A stretch of 64,000 nucleotides of DNA from Apilactobacillus apisilvae (lineage in GTDB: Bacteria > Bacillota > Bacilli > Lactobacillales > Lactobacillaceae). The stretch's first letter is position 1. The number at the start of each line of letters is the position of its first letter. Below the pieces are notes generated by a model. It ran no database searches. It worked only from the letters and a program-made list of their open reading frames with translations, and had not been told where the DNA came from. Made by a program: the position numbers and the translations under genes. Positions 30,101 to 40,300 of the stretch are shown here, piece after piece. Where the stretch lies: contig NZ_CP093362.1 of assembly GCF_023380225.1 (NCBI RefSeq), forward strand, positions 1,302,001 through 1,366,000, given 5' to 3'.

Positions 30101-33100
30101 AGAAAACTAATACAATTGGTTCACCTGATAGTATGGTTCTAGTTGGATCCAATGGATCACAACAAAATTTAACTTATGTAAGACAATCTGATGGATCATA
30201 TAATGTAAAAATTCCACAAATAGACAAAACTGATAACAATACTTATCGGATTGCTTTCACATATCAACTTGATAGTTCTCAAGTGCCAAGTAAAGATGGA
30301 GATTCATTAAGTGCTACTGCTAAATACTTTGTTACTGGACAAACTCAAACAATTGCATATAAGCAAAATCCAAATGATAATGGTTTGACTACTAATTCTG
30401 TAAACCCTACAAGCGATTATAAACCAGTTACATTGCCCGACAATGGTAGTGTTGTTAATTTGAATAATTCTACTAGCAAAGCACCAATTACTGCTGAATC
30501 AGCAGCAAATGATGGTATTCGTGATGGTGTCTATGATGCTGCTGCAAGTAACACAAAAAATGCAGAAGCTACTGAGGCCTATGAAAATAATTATGCTGAT
30601 GGTAAAGATGGATCCCAATTTAAAAATAATTATGTAAATGCATACAACAATGCATATGATGGTTATAAGCAAGGAACTGATGATTTATCAAACGGTAATT
30701 ACAATGTAAATCAACCTAATGAAAATCATACAGGAATGCCTAATGATGATCCTGCTAAATCCCAATATAAAGATGGATATAATCAAGTTGGCAAAGATTT
30801 AAGCTCTGGATTTAATAATAATATTGGTAGTAATCCTGATACAGCTGCAAATAGCAATAATTCTACAAACTCAATTTATAATAAGGGTATGAATGAAGCC
30901 CAAGGAGTTAAGGATACTATTAATAATAATTATGATACTGGAAAGAACAGTTCTCCTGATTATTCCGCAGCACATTCTAGCTTTAACAACGGTTATAATT
31001 CTCAAATGAAAAGTCCTAACGTTACAGCTAATACTAAACCATCTGATTTAGCCAATAATTATGGTGTGCAAATGGCTAATGGAATGCAAGATGCCCAAAA
31101 TGGTAATACTAATAATCAACCTCAACCTAAAGATTCATCAGGAAATCTTGATACTAATAATACTGATTACAAAGCTTACCAAGATGGTAAAAATGCATAC
31201 AATGGTATTAATGATGCCTTAACTGGTCAAAGTCAAGGTACTAATAATACTGATCCTAATAAGTCTAACGATGCTAGTGATTCATATAATGCTACTTATA
31301 AAGCAACACAAGCTGGATTATCTGGTGATACAAGTGTTCAATACGAAAATCCATCTCCACAATGGTCTGCATATAATGCTGGATTAGCTGCTAAACAAGG
31401 TGCTTTAGATGCCCAAGCTGGTAATGATAAATCATCTGATAGTTATAGTGGAAATCCATTTAATGGCTCCGATTCATTTGCCAAGAAAGCTTATGATACA
31501 GCTAAAGGTAACTTTAATGCTGGAGCTGGAAGAAAAGACACATCAGGCGCAGATTCTTATGAAGGTAAAGCATATAATGCCGCCAAGAATAATCCTAATA
31601 ATAGTCAAGCATATTTAGATGGACAAGCTGCTAAAGCCGGTCAATCTGATGCAGCAAATGGTCAAAATGGAAAGAATGCTACTGATCCTCAAAATAGTAG
31701 TTATAACAAGCTTAATGAACAACAAAAAGCTGCATATGATAGAGCTAATAAATCATATAATAATGGATTAAATGGTTCTGGAGAACCTACTGATGGTCAA
31801 AATGATAAAGCATCTTATAATGCTGGAAATTCTGCAAATCAAGCTATTAAGGATGCTTATACTGGGAAGAGTACCCCATCTCAAACACCATCAGATCAAT
31901 CTTCATATGACGCTGCCAAAAAAGCTGCCCAAGATGGTATGAATGGTCAACCAGCATCTAATAATGATAAAAATCAAATGAATGCATATAATGCTGGGCA
32001 AGCTGCATATAATGGGATGCAAGCTGCTAAGCAGGATGGTGACACCAATCATGATTCTACAGATTCCCAAGGTCATCAAAATAGTGCATACTCAAAGGGA
32101 TATCCTACAAATGGTACTCAAGCACAAAAGGATGCATATAATCAAGCTTATACAGCATATAAAAATGGAAAAAACTCTCAAAATAAAGACAATGCTGCTG
32201 GTGATGCTGATTCTAATAATAACCAATCCGTAATTAATCAAGCAGGAAAAGATGCTAATGCTTCACAAGAAGGTATCGATGCTGCTAAAGCTGGTAAATC
32301 ACTCGACGATTTGAAAAAATCAAATAATTCTGATGCTGCTAAGAATGCATACAATGCTTACAAGGGTGGATTTAATCAACAACCAAATTCATCATCAGTA
32401 AGTGATCCTAATTCTGGTGATGCCTACAACCAAGGTAAAGCAGCACAACAGGCGGTTCAAGATGCATCTGCTAGTGGATCTTCTGCTACACCGGGTACAC
32501 CTGCTAACAGTTCAAATTGGACTCAACAACAAAAAGATGCATATAACCAAGCGTATAAAGCATATAAAGCAGGTACTAGTCCAGATAATGCCGGAAAAGA
32601 TGCTAATTCAGCATCAACCAATGCAAGTGATGCTCAAGCTAACGTATTAGCATATCAAGCAGGACAAACCAGTGCAGCTACTCAAGCAGGAATTACTGAT
32701 GCAGCTTCTGGTAAGAGTGATAACGCTCATAATTATCCACAATCTAAAGATAGAGATAGTAATCCTCAAGCTACAACACAATTATACGATGCTTATACAA
32801 ATGCTAAAAAAGCTTATAATGGTGGATTTAATGGTACAACTACATCCGATGATAATAATTCTTCTCGAGAAGATGCTTTAAACAATAACCAAGGTGATGC
32901 TTACAATCAAGGTCGTGCCGCTCAAGCTGCTGTACAAGATGCACAAAGTGGTAAGTATTCAGATGTAAATTCTGCTGAATCTTCAAATGACAGTAGCTAC
33001 AATAGTAGTTCATATAAACCAAGTGGTAATGACTGGACATCTAACCAACACAAAGTTTATGAAGCTGCATATCAAGCATACCTAGATGGTAAAGCTAACC

Positions 33101-36100
33101 CAAGTGGTACAGCTACTGATAATGGTTCCGTTGATTACAAGCAAAATCAAGCTTATCAAGCTGGTCAAAATGTAGCGGTTGTTCCACAAGCTATTAAAGA
33201 TGCTATAAATGGTAATAATAATAGTTCTAATTATAAAGGTCAGACTACTAAACAAAATACTTACACAGATGCACAAGCATCATTTAGTTCTGGATTTAAC
33301 AATCCATCAGCTACCTATGATCCATCCAAAGATGGTAATCAAGATGCTTATCAATCTGGCCAAGCTGCATATCAAGCTATTGTAGATTCTTCATCAGGTA
33401 AAGATAAGTCAAGTGATTCATCAGTTTATAATGGTTACTCCCAACAACAAAAAGATGCTTATGATTTGGCACAAAAAGATTACAGCGCTGGTATGACACA
33501 AAAAACTGATGGATCTTATGTAAATACTAGTGATTCATCTAAGAGCGCTGCTTATGCTGCTGGTTCTGCCGCTCGTGATGGTATTAATGCTAGTGAAAAT
33601 GGAACTACTGATAAAAGACCTAGTGCTCAAGGATTAAATCAAACATCTTATGATAATGCTCAAAAGGCATTTAATAAGGGACTATCTGGTGACCAAACAA
33701 GTTCCGATGCTAAGTTGAATCCTACAGCAAATCAAGCTGGAGCAGATTACAAGCAAGGTATTACTGATGGTATTTCAGGTAATAATCAGATGAATAGCAA
33801 CTCTGATTATACTAACGCTTATAAGGCATCTAAGGCCGGTAATGATCCAGCTAATGCTTCTAAATCAGCTTCTGATGTAGGACAAGGTAACCAGAATGTT
33901 GCATATCAAGCCGGTCAAGCTGCTCAACAAGGTTTGAATGATGCACAAAATGATCCTACTAAGACATCTAATGATCATGGATATAATTCATCAACTCAAA
34001 AAGATGCCTATGAACAAGCACAAAAGGATTACCGTGATGGATTAAACGGTAGCAAATCAAATGATCCTAATAGTAGTGCTTATAAAGCTGGATTAAATGA
34101 TCAAGCTACAAATCAAGGAATTGCTGATGCAACTTCTGGTAAATTTACATCAGGAACAACTCCAGATGATTATAAGTATAATAATGATCAAAAATCAGCA
34201 TATCAAAAAGCTGGTAATGACTTTAATGACGGATTTAACGCTGGTCAATCTACAAATGGTACTTCAGATTCACATCAATCTAAAGCTTATCAAGATGGTC
34301 AAGCTGCAAACCAAGGTATTAAAGATAAGCAATCGGGTAGTGAACCACAAGGTGATAATGCTAAAAATGTTTCATATCAACAAGCACAGAATGATTATCA
34401 AGCTGGTTTAGATGGTACTGGTATTGGTAAAGACAAAGATGGAAAGGTCACTAATTCATATCCAAATGCTAATAGTGATGCCTACAAGCAAGGTCAAGCT
34501 GCAAAGAAAGCTATCCAAGATGCATTAGATGGTCAAAAGACCCCTACTGATGGTGCTAATAGCGATGTATTTAATGCCACTAAAGCAGGTATGAATGACA
34601 ATTCATATAGTCCTAACAATTATTCGTCACAAAAAGGTGCATACAATATTGGATCTGCTGCACAAAAAGCTATTGATAATGCTTCAAACAATGGTGACTT
34701 TTCTGAAAATGGTGATCAACAAGGATTTGGAAGTGATGCTTCTAAAATTAATGCTTATAATCAAGCTAAAAAGAACTTTAATGCTGGTATGAATGGTAAT
34801 TATGGTGATGGCATTGATAATCAAAGTAATGCTTATGATGCAGGTCAAGCTGCCAAAAAGGGTATTGATAATGCTGCTAATAACACACAAAATATTTCAA
34901 AGGATTACAATGGTAATGAAATTAACGCATACAAAAATGCCCAGTCTGCCTACAATGATGGATTAAACGGCGATTCTACAAGCGATTCTGCTAAAAAGAA
35001 TACTGTTGCCAACCAAGCTGGTATGGATGCTAAGCAAGGAATTGCTGATGCTATTAAAGGTCAATCTAATCCAACTTCTGGTCAATCGGATGCTTATAAT
35101 AAAGCATTCGCTGCTGCTAAAGCTGGTAATACTCCTGGTGCAAGTGCTGATGCAACTGGTGATAATGCTGGTCAAAATAATGCATATCAAGCTGGTCGTG
35201 CTGCCCAACAAGCAATTAGTGATGGTAAGACAGGCAAGGATAATTCCGGTCAATTCGATAACAATACCCCAACTGCTAAACAAGCATATGCCGATTCTAA
35301 ACAAGCATATAATGATGGTTTAAGTGGTAATAGCAGTAATGCTGATAATACTAACCCATCATCATACAATGCTGGTATGGATGCTAAGGCTGGTATTGCT
35401 GATGCCATCGCTGGTAAAAAATCTGATTCAAGTAAAGCTAAAAATGCAGCTGATTACAATAATGCATATGAAGCCGCTAAAGCTGGTAAAAATAATTCAG
35501 GAATGCCTGCATCGGGTCAACCAGGTGCTGATCAAAATCAAGCATATCAAGCTGGACAAGCAGCAGATCAAGGAACTACTGATGCTCAAACTGGAGCTGA
35601 CAATTCTGGCCAATACAGTAATAATCCATCAGCACAAATTGCTTATAATACTGCTAAGCAATCATTTAATGATGGTTTAAATGATAAAACTAATACTTCA
35701 TCTGCAAATGATAATCCTGATGCCAATAAAGCTGGACAAGCAGCAAGACAAGCTGTTATTGATGGTCAAACCGGAGCTAATAGTTCATATCCAAATGATC
35801 CAGAAAAGACCGCTTATAACAATGCCAAGCAAGCATACAATGATGGTTTGAATGGTAAGACCAATAATTCAAATCCATATGCTAATGAAGCTGGTAAAGC
35901 AGCTGCACAAGGAGCTACTGATGGTCAAACTGGAGCTAATAATGCTAGTCAATACAGTAATAATCCTGCTGCAGAAAATGCATATAATATAGCTAAAAAT
36001 GCATATAATGATGGATTAAATGGTAAAGATAACAGCGATAATCCAGTGGCAAATGAAACTGGTAAAGCAGCTCGTCAAGGAATTACTGACGCTAAAGATG

Positions 36101-37212
36101 GCAAAGATAATTCTAAGATGTATCCAAATGATCCAGAAAAGACCGCATATGAAGATGCTAAAAATGCATATAATGCTGGTTTAAATGGTGATACTGATAG
36201 TGATGTTGCTAAGAAGAACACAGCTGCTAACAAAGCTGGTTATGATAATTTTATTCCATTTGGTGGTGGCGGTGTTAATAACACTGACAATAATTCATCA
36301 AATGGTAATAATGGAAATAATGGTAACAACCAAAATGGCAATAATAATGGTTCAAATAATAATCATAATAATATTGCTAATAATCCAGCTGGTAAAAATG
36401 CCGGTATTAAGGCTGCCCTTAATGGCAAGTCATACAAAGCTAATACCAAAGGGTTAGCTAATAAGTCAGCTGCATATCAAAATGCATTTAATGATGCTTA
36501 TAATAAAGCTAAGGCTGGTTATGCTGCTGGTGCTAATGGTAAGAAGGTCAATACAAATGATGCTTCTTATAAAGCTGGATATGAAGCTGGACATAAGCAA
36601 TTTACAACTGCAACTAAGGCTGGTGAAAACGCTGGAAATGTAAGAAGAGATTTACCTAACTTTAAGCATGAATCTAAGGCTTACATTAATGCTTATAAGA
36701 AAGCATACGAAGCTCAAATCAAGAAGACTATGCCACGTTATGTATATAATTTGAAGAAGATTTATCGTCATAGTTCACCAGTCTTAGATCGTAAGACTAG
36801 AGGAACTAAATACGCTAAGACCGTATTGTACGAACGTCACGTATTTAAGGTTGAAGGATATAAGATTAACGATAAAGGTCAAGTAGTTTACAAAGTTAAC
36901 GGTGGTTGGATTCCAGCTAACGGTAAGTCAGTTGCTGATGTATACTATCGTCACAATGATCAAGAACAATTTAGCAATGACAATAAAGCTAAGTTCGTTA
37001 AAGTTAATAAGAGAATTCGTGTAATTAAGCCTAAAGGAACTTACACATATAACAGTAAACAATTCAATAAGAAGACTGCTGTAAAGAATATGCGTAAGGG
37101 ATCAGTTCTAAAAGTTAAGGGAATTGAAAAACTAGGTCGCATTACCAGATTCTATCTAGGCGATGGTCGCTATATTTCAAGTAACAAGACAATTGTTAAG
37201 GAAATTAGATAA
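27112..37212 (+). CDS. Giant secreted repeat protein 3 (beta-helix adhesin-like, with Ser/Thr minisatellite)
   Basis: 3366 residues, TTG start preceded by ACAGGAG. After the signal peptide (about 1-58) comes an exact-unit tandem repeat of SSAGTSNASSGGTSTT (residues 61-172), which the paralogues lack. Then follow the shared QFLALQGTYDAETGRW block near 350, a beta-helix with DGQNHITDF near 526, a beta-sandwich-like region at about 950-1100, repeats at about 1130-3047 in units near 59 residues (AYNDGLNGK, then AGKAARQGITDAKDG), an Asn/Gly-rich linker near 3060-3090, and two DUF5776-like modules (RYVYNLKKIYRHSS near 3207 and IRVIKPKGTYTYN near 3302). No LPXTG. The Ser/Thr repeat is a plausible glycosylation stalk just outside the export signal. 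Confidence 0.85.
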   Translation: MQYNKNQFNKINDKKIMKKVKKQWVVVSVASLAVLGGFAVSGTLHMTQPTSSVVAHADNTSSAGTSNASSGGTSTTSSAGTSNASSGGTSTTSSAGTSNASSGGTSTTSSAGTSNASSGGTSTTSSAGTSNASSGGTSTTSSAGTSNASSGGTSTTSSAGTSNASSGGTSNASVMKHNNDVMGLANRSNSTDSSSQLNNDQKTQSDNGAKAYWNDIHQNDINNDYKQDVKGADTNSSYYQDGYNGAAAAWKVYNDANSQNGTQNVTTYNKNNAQNGNNPNSVDPTLNSGSNSVDSSKSAVIPYDPTSQSNKGEDQKNMPKTENEQATIYDNGAAKTGSKTVNITSGSAFNQGVTQFLALQGTYDAETGRWNGKNVNDAYSPKADLGNSYDQSYRGAQDAIAKQFNSSNNLTYTSLGDTGQGIFNPTAQSTDTNYQAGFNDVVKKVQNGTSFVSNAEQIDSALTGTLSSVGTVNPPLTNTVTSKGDVKNIKFLKDIDYSSAAGVGVSNGETNVTLQYTKNGQSMTFDGQNHITDFHGISYLVTPYSSDKTSSFSFNNFNAAYGSNFYGPFKIQTGTAQVNYSNVTYVGPQLMSSSGVNANVDVYGNLNVFSVGNYTSPFQNNVITEGSNSADNVTGGVGKSVFGDNQENFEANNLRLHSGANYYGSTTGGTVLNLTGNVVLDSGSNMQLVPMRTTQGQASGGDSSNGVYLRNSLTSNGTIYVNKGANLNIIPKAGPNASGLAQGIYLSTAQNQITVDGGTLSVDLNGTPGVTNANYNAGSITVANDGNFNVTGENLGNFSGYLLNVLANLNINNRGNFNIVTDGTGNSPTLLYNYGQFNVDNPGKSVYLQIKPLTNQDGSYKQDGSGYLFTNQINAYSVSYALGYKPGSTQVNSGNDQYYYKLTVPNTNGSKIQYVPLESDGKPGSPVPSSDSAYGAKYISLNATPNANFDGHINVQNQTNGNSDLNGNLILTNLPSKQDNGGNNGHVNITIQNKIDEKTNTIGSPDSMVLVGSNGSQQNLTYVRQSDGSYNVKIPQIDKTDNNTYRIAFTYQLDSSQVPSKDGDSLSATAKYFVTGQTQTIAYKQNPNDNGLTTNSVNPTSDYKPVTLPDNGSVVNLNNSTSKAPITAESAANDGIRDGVYDAAASNTKNAEATEAYENNYADGKDGSQFKNNYVNAYNNAYDGYKQGTDDLSNGNYNVNQPNENHTGMPNDDPAKSQYKDGYNQVGKDLSSGFNNNIGSNPDTAANSNNSTNSIYNKGMNEAQGVKDTINNNYDTGKNSSPDYSAAHSSFNNGYNSQMKSPNVTANTKPSDLANNYGVQMANGMQDAQNGNTNNQPQPKDSSGNLDTNNTDYKAYQDGKNAYNGINDALTGQSQGTNNTDPNKSNDASDSYNATYKATQAGLSGDTSVQYENPSPQWSAYNAGLAAKQGALDAQAGNDKSSDSYSGNPFNGSDSFAKKAYDTAKGNFNAGAGRKDTSGADSYEGKAYNAAKNNPNNSQAYLDGQAAKAGQSDAANGQNGKNATDPQNSSYNKLNEQQKAAYDRANKSYNNGLNGSGEPTDGQNDKASYNAGNSANQAIKDAYTGKSTPSQTPSDQSSYDAAKKAAQDGMNGQPASNNDKNQMNAYNAGQAAYNGMQAAKQDGDTNHDSTDSQGHQNSAYSKGYPTNGTQAQKDAYNQAYTAYKNGKNSQNKDNAAGDADSNNNQSVINQAGKDANASQEGIDAAKAGKSLDDLKKSNNSDAAKNAYNAYKGGFNQQPNSSSVSDPNSGDAYNQGKAAQQAVQDASASGSSATPGTPANSSNWTQQQKDAYNQAYKAYKAGTSPDNAGKDANSASTNASDAQANVLAYQAGQTSAATQAGITDAASGKSDNAHNYPQSKDRDSNPQATTQLYDAYTNAKKAYNGGFNGTTTSDDNNSSREDALNNNQGDAYNQGRAAQAAVQDAQSGKYSDVNSAESSNDSSYNSSSYKPSGNDWTSNQHKVYEAAYQAYLDGKANPSGTATDNGSVDYKQNQAYQAGQNVAVVPQAIKDAINGNNNSSNYKGQTTKQNTYTDAQASFSSGFNNPSATYDPSKDGNQDAYQSGQAAYQAIVDSSSGKDKSSDSSVYNGYSQQQKDAYDLAQKDYSAGMTQKTDGSYVNTSDSSKSAAYAAGSAARDGINASENGTTDKRPSAQGLNQTSYDNAQKAFNKGLSGDQTSSDAKLNPTANQAGADYKQGITDGISGNNQMNSNSDYTNAYKASKAGNDPANASKSASDVGQGNQNVAYQAGQAAQQGLNDAQNDPTKTSNDHGYNSSTQKDAYEQAQKDYRDGLNGSKSNDPNSSAYKAGLNDQATNQGIADATSGKFTSGTTPDDYKYNNDQKSAYQKAGNDFNDGFNAGQSTNGTSDSHQSKAYQDGQAANQGIKDKQSGSEPQGDNAKNVSYQQAQNDYQAGLDGTGIGKDKDGKVTNSYPNANSDAYKQGQAAKKAIQDALDGQKTPTDGANSDVFNATKAGMNDNSYSPNNYSSQKGAYNIGSAAQKAIDNASNNGDFSENGDQQGFGSDASKINAYNQAKKNFNAGMNGNYGDGIDNQSNAYDAGQAAKKGIDNAANNTQNISKDYNGNEINAYKNAQSAYNDGLNGDSTSDSAKKNTVANQAGMDAKQGIADAIKGQSNPTSGQSDAYNKAFAAAKAGNTPGASADATGDNAGQNNAYQAGRAAQQAISDGKTGKDNSGQFDNNTPTAKQAYADSKQAYNDGLSGNSSNADNTNPSSYNAGMDAKAGIADAIAGKKSDSSKAKNAADYNNAYEAAKAGKNNSGMPASGQPGADQNQAYQAGQAADQGTTDAQTGADNSGQYSNNPSAQIAYNTAKQSFNDGLNDKTNTSSANDNPDANKAGQAARQAVIDGQTGANSSYPNDPEKTAYNNAKQAYNDGLNGKTNNSNPYANEAGKAAAQGATDGQTGANNASQYSNNPAAENAYNIAKNAYNDGLNGKDNSDNPVANETGKAARQGITDAKDGKDNSKMYPNDPEKTAYEDAKNAYNAGLNGDTDSDVAKKNTAANKAGYDNFIPFGGGGVNNTDNNSSNGNNGNNGNNQNGNNNGSNNNHNNIANNPAGKNAGIKAALNGKSYKANTKGLANKSAAYQNAFNDAYNKAKAGYAAGANGKKVNTNDASYKAGYEAGHKQFTTATKAGENAGNVRRDLPNFKHESKAYINAYKKAYEAQIKKTMPRYVYNLKKIYRHSSPVLDRKTRGTKYAKTVLYERHVFKVEGYKINDKGQVVYKVNGGWIPANGKSVADVYYRHNDQEQFSNDNKAKFVKVNKRIRVIKPKGTYTYNSKQFNKKTAVKNMRKGSVLKVKGIEKLGRITRFYLGDGRYISSNKTIVKEIR
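27292..27627 (+). repeat. 48-base minisatellite, seven copies
   Basis: Seven head-to-tail copies of a 48-base unit encoding SSAGTSNASSGGTSTT; the last copy ends SNA instead of STT. Copies 5 to 7 share a C-to-T change (gcatct for gcatcc), showing that copies spread by slippage. The unit is 3 x 16, so copy-number change never shifts frame. Confidence 0.95.
35150..36250 (+). repeat. About 59-residue repeats in giant gene 3
   Basis: AGxAAxxGxxDAxxG landmarks occur near 35185, 35365, 35550, 35735, 35893 and 36058 (spacing about 160-185 bases), alternating with AYNxAKxxYNDGLNG stretches. The unit matches that of giant gene 2. Confidence 0.7.
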
Positions 37213-37231
37213 CTAATTATCTATCTTTTAT

Positions 37232-37271
37232 AAAAAGTCCCAATCTAAATTAATTAGGTTGGGACTTTTTT
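37232..37271 (+). terminator. Terminator after giant gene 3
   Basis: AAAAAGTCCCAA and TTGGGACTTTTT form a perfect 12-base stem with T-run. Confidence 0.9.
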
Positions 37272-37312
37272 ACATATTTAGTAAGCTAATGATTATATTT
37301 TATTTACCATTA

Positions 37313-37333
37313 GGTGTTAAATTGTAATCGTAA
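37313..37333 (+). promoter_or_regulatory. 21-base motif shared upstream of giant genes 3 and 4, copy B
   Basis: Second copy of the motif at 27049 (18 of 21 identical, including GGTGTTAAATT and CGTAA). It lies 49 bases before the start of giant gene 4. Confidence 0.35.
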
Positions 37334-37382
37334 AGTTTTTTATTTAATGGTTCTTCAGCTTATAGAAATGGAGATGTTTTTT

Positions 37383-40300
37383 ATGCAATATAACAAAAAT
37401 AAATTCAATAAAGTTAATGATAAAAAACTGCTTAAGAAGGTGAAAAAAGAGTGGGTAGTCGTATCCATTGCCTCTCTATCCGTCATTAGTGGATTTGCTA
37501 TTTCTGGATCTTTACCTTTGAGTAAAACCTCTAATAATGTTTATGCTGATACATTAGTTAATGAAAAGAATTCTAATCAATTAGATACTTCCCAAAATAA
37601 TGAAAATAGTGATCCTGGAAAGGATACTCATGATACAAGTTCTGTTAAAAAAACGCAATCAATAACAGCTCCTTCAAGTGAAAGGGATAATCAAACACTT
37701 AAAGTAAGTGATGCATCCGGTGCTGGCAACTTAAATGAAGATAAGATGACAATGTCAGCAAGTTCTAATAACTTTGATGATTCTAAGGTTGCACCTTCAT
37801 CAAGTAATAATCAAGTAGGTGATTCTAAATTAACCGAAACGGCCAAAGCTGGTTCTCAAAGTTATAGTAATGGTGAATCTAAGCCATCTACTAATGACAA
37901 TGACCAGCAGGCTCAGTATGATGCTGCTTCTAATGGCTTTAATGATAAATTAAAACAAGGCAACACAACCAATGATAGTCAAGCTAATACTGCTCAACCA
38001 GATGCTTATCAACAAGGGCAAAATTTAGCTGATCAATATAAAAATGAAATGAATCAGGGTGCTCAAGATTATATAAATAATAAGAAAACTGATTATACTG
38101 ATCAGACTCAACAAAATTACTATAATGCATCATATAGTGGTGCCCAAACAGCTTCTAACGCTTATAATCAGTCTACTTCAAATCAAGGAACTAATGGCAA
38201 TTATGATTCATATAATAAGGCTAGTGGCCAGTCATATACTGATTATTCATCTAAGAATACGGCCAAATTAAATAGTCAGAATAATTCGAGTGTAAGATTA
38301 AATGGATCAAGTGTGAATGTTCCTTCATCAGATTCACAAATAATTAATGATGATAAGAAAAATGACAATAGTGTAGCCCAAAATTATGCTGGTCAAGGTG
38401 TCTATAATGATGCTTTTAGGTATGGAATTAATTACTTCTTAGCTAATCAGGGTGCTAATGATGCTAAGTCTGGTAAATGGCAAGGAACTAATTATAATCA
38501 AAATTCATCTAATTATGGAAATACGGCTAAAATTACTAAAGACTTCTATGATAGTAATATTAATGGTGGTACATATGATTCCGCTAAATCTGATGCATAC
38601 TACCAAGCATATGAAGGTGCTAAGCGTGGAATTGCCAATCAATTTAAGGCTGACAATACTTATAATACCGGCTTTATAGGCAGTAATTCTAATTCAACTA
38701 ATAATGATTATACTAATGCTTATAATAGTGTAGTTAATGACAATAAAAATGGAATTGTTTATGTAAGAAATGCTCAACAAATGAACTATGTTGTTACCGG
38801 AGTCACTTCTGGAACTGGTGTAAATAATAGTTTAAATATGCTTTATAACAATAATTCTTCGATTAATAAACCTTTAATTAATACTATTAATTTAGTAAAT
38901 GATGTTAATTTACAGGACGTTACTACTGGTAATTCCGGGTCTGGCGGAACTAATCCTTATACAAATACCAATTTAACAATTAATGGTCAAAATCATATTG
39001 CTGATTTTTATGGAATGCAATATTGTTTACAATATCAAGGAAGCAATAGTTATAATTTTAATATTAAAAATTTCCAAACTGTTTATGGTATAAACTATTA
39101 TGGACCATTTGCAGCTAGTTCTGGATCAATCTATTTTGATAACTTTAATTATGTTGGTCCTCAAATGTTACAATCAACAAATAATAATGTTTACATTAAT
39201 GGCAATGTCAATGCTTATCAAAATTTAGGTAGTTCTAACACTTATAATTCACCATTTCAGCAGAATGCAAAAATGGATGGTAGTGGTAATCAACAAATAC
39301 TTGCTATTAATAATTTGACTTTAGGAGAAAATTCCAACTTTTTTGGTGATGTATCAAATAATACAGGAGGAACTAATGTTCAATTGAACGGGAACCTTAC
39401 TTTAGGTGTGGATTCTAATATGAACCTAATTTCTAGAGGTTCTGGTGGTGATGGAGCTGCTAATAATGGTAATGCGGGAGTTTATTTAACATCTTCAAGC
39501 TCTAAATTAAATGTTAATAAAGGATCTAATCTAAATATAGATACTCAAAAAGCTGGTAGTACTTATGGATCTGCTATATATTCTAGTGGTGGTCAGATTA
39601 ATGTAAATAATGCTAATATTAATATTACTTTAAATGGTAACAATACGAATTCACTACCTGTTTATTTTGCTGGTGGTAATGTTTTAGTTCAAAATGGTGG
39701 TGCCATTAATGTTATCGCTAATGGTGTTAATAATTCTTCAGGAATTTTATATAATTCCGGTGGCAAGATTAATATTGTTAATGGTGGTAACTTAACAATG
39801 GATGCTACTAATTCTACTAATAGTGCATTGATTTATGGTAATGTTAGCGTTAATAACCCTGGATTATCTGGAGTTAACTTAAAAGTTAACAATGATGGTT
39901 CAACTATTTTAGAATCAGGAGCATCCATTACTGCTAATACCATTAACGTTAATGATGTTAATTACTATATGTATAATCTTAACGGAAATGGTAACAATAA
40001 TCTTACTACTATTGACCAAACAAATAATAACAATAATGGAGTTGTTCCAACCTCATTTAAAGGCGATAGTTTATTAATTAGTAGGGTTCCAGCCGCCTAC
40101 TTTGTCGGTCCAGTTAATGTTTCTTACGATTCACAAAGTAAACAAACAACAATTACAGGCAATGCTAAAATATCTGGAACCTATAACAATGGTGATAAAA
40201 CTATATATATTAAGTATTCTGACAATAATAATACTGATATTAGTAATCCTACAATTTCACAGACAACTAATAATAACAATGGTGACACAACTAAATTTAA

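Noticed and set aside
37314..37382. Upstream ATG extension of giant gene 4
   Set aside because: It covers the motif shared with giant gene 3 and the ribosome site, and conservation with the paralogues begins at the ATG at 37383.
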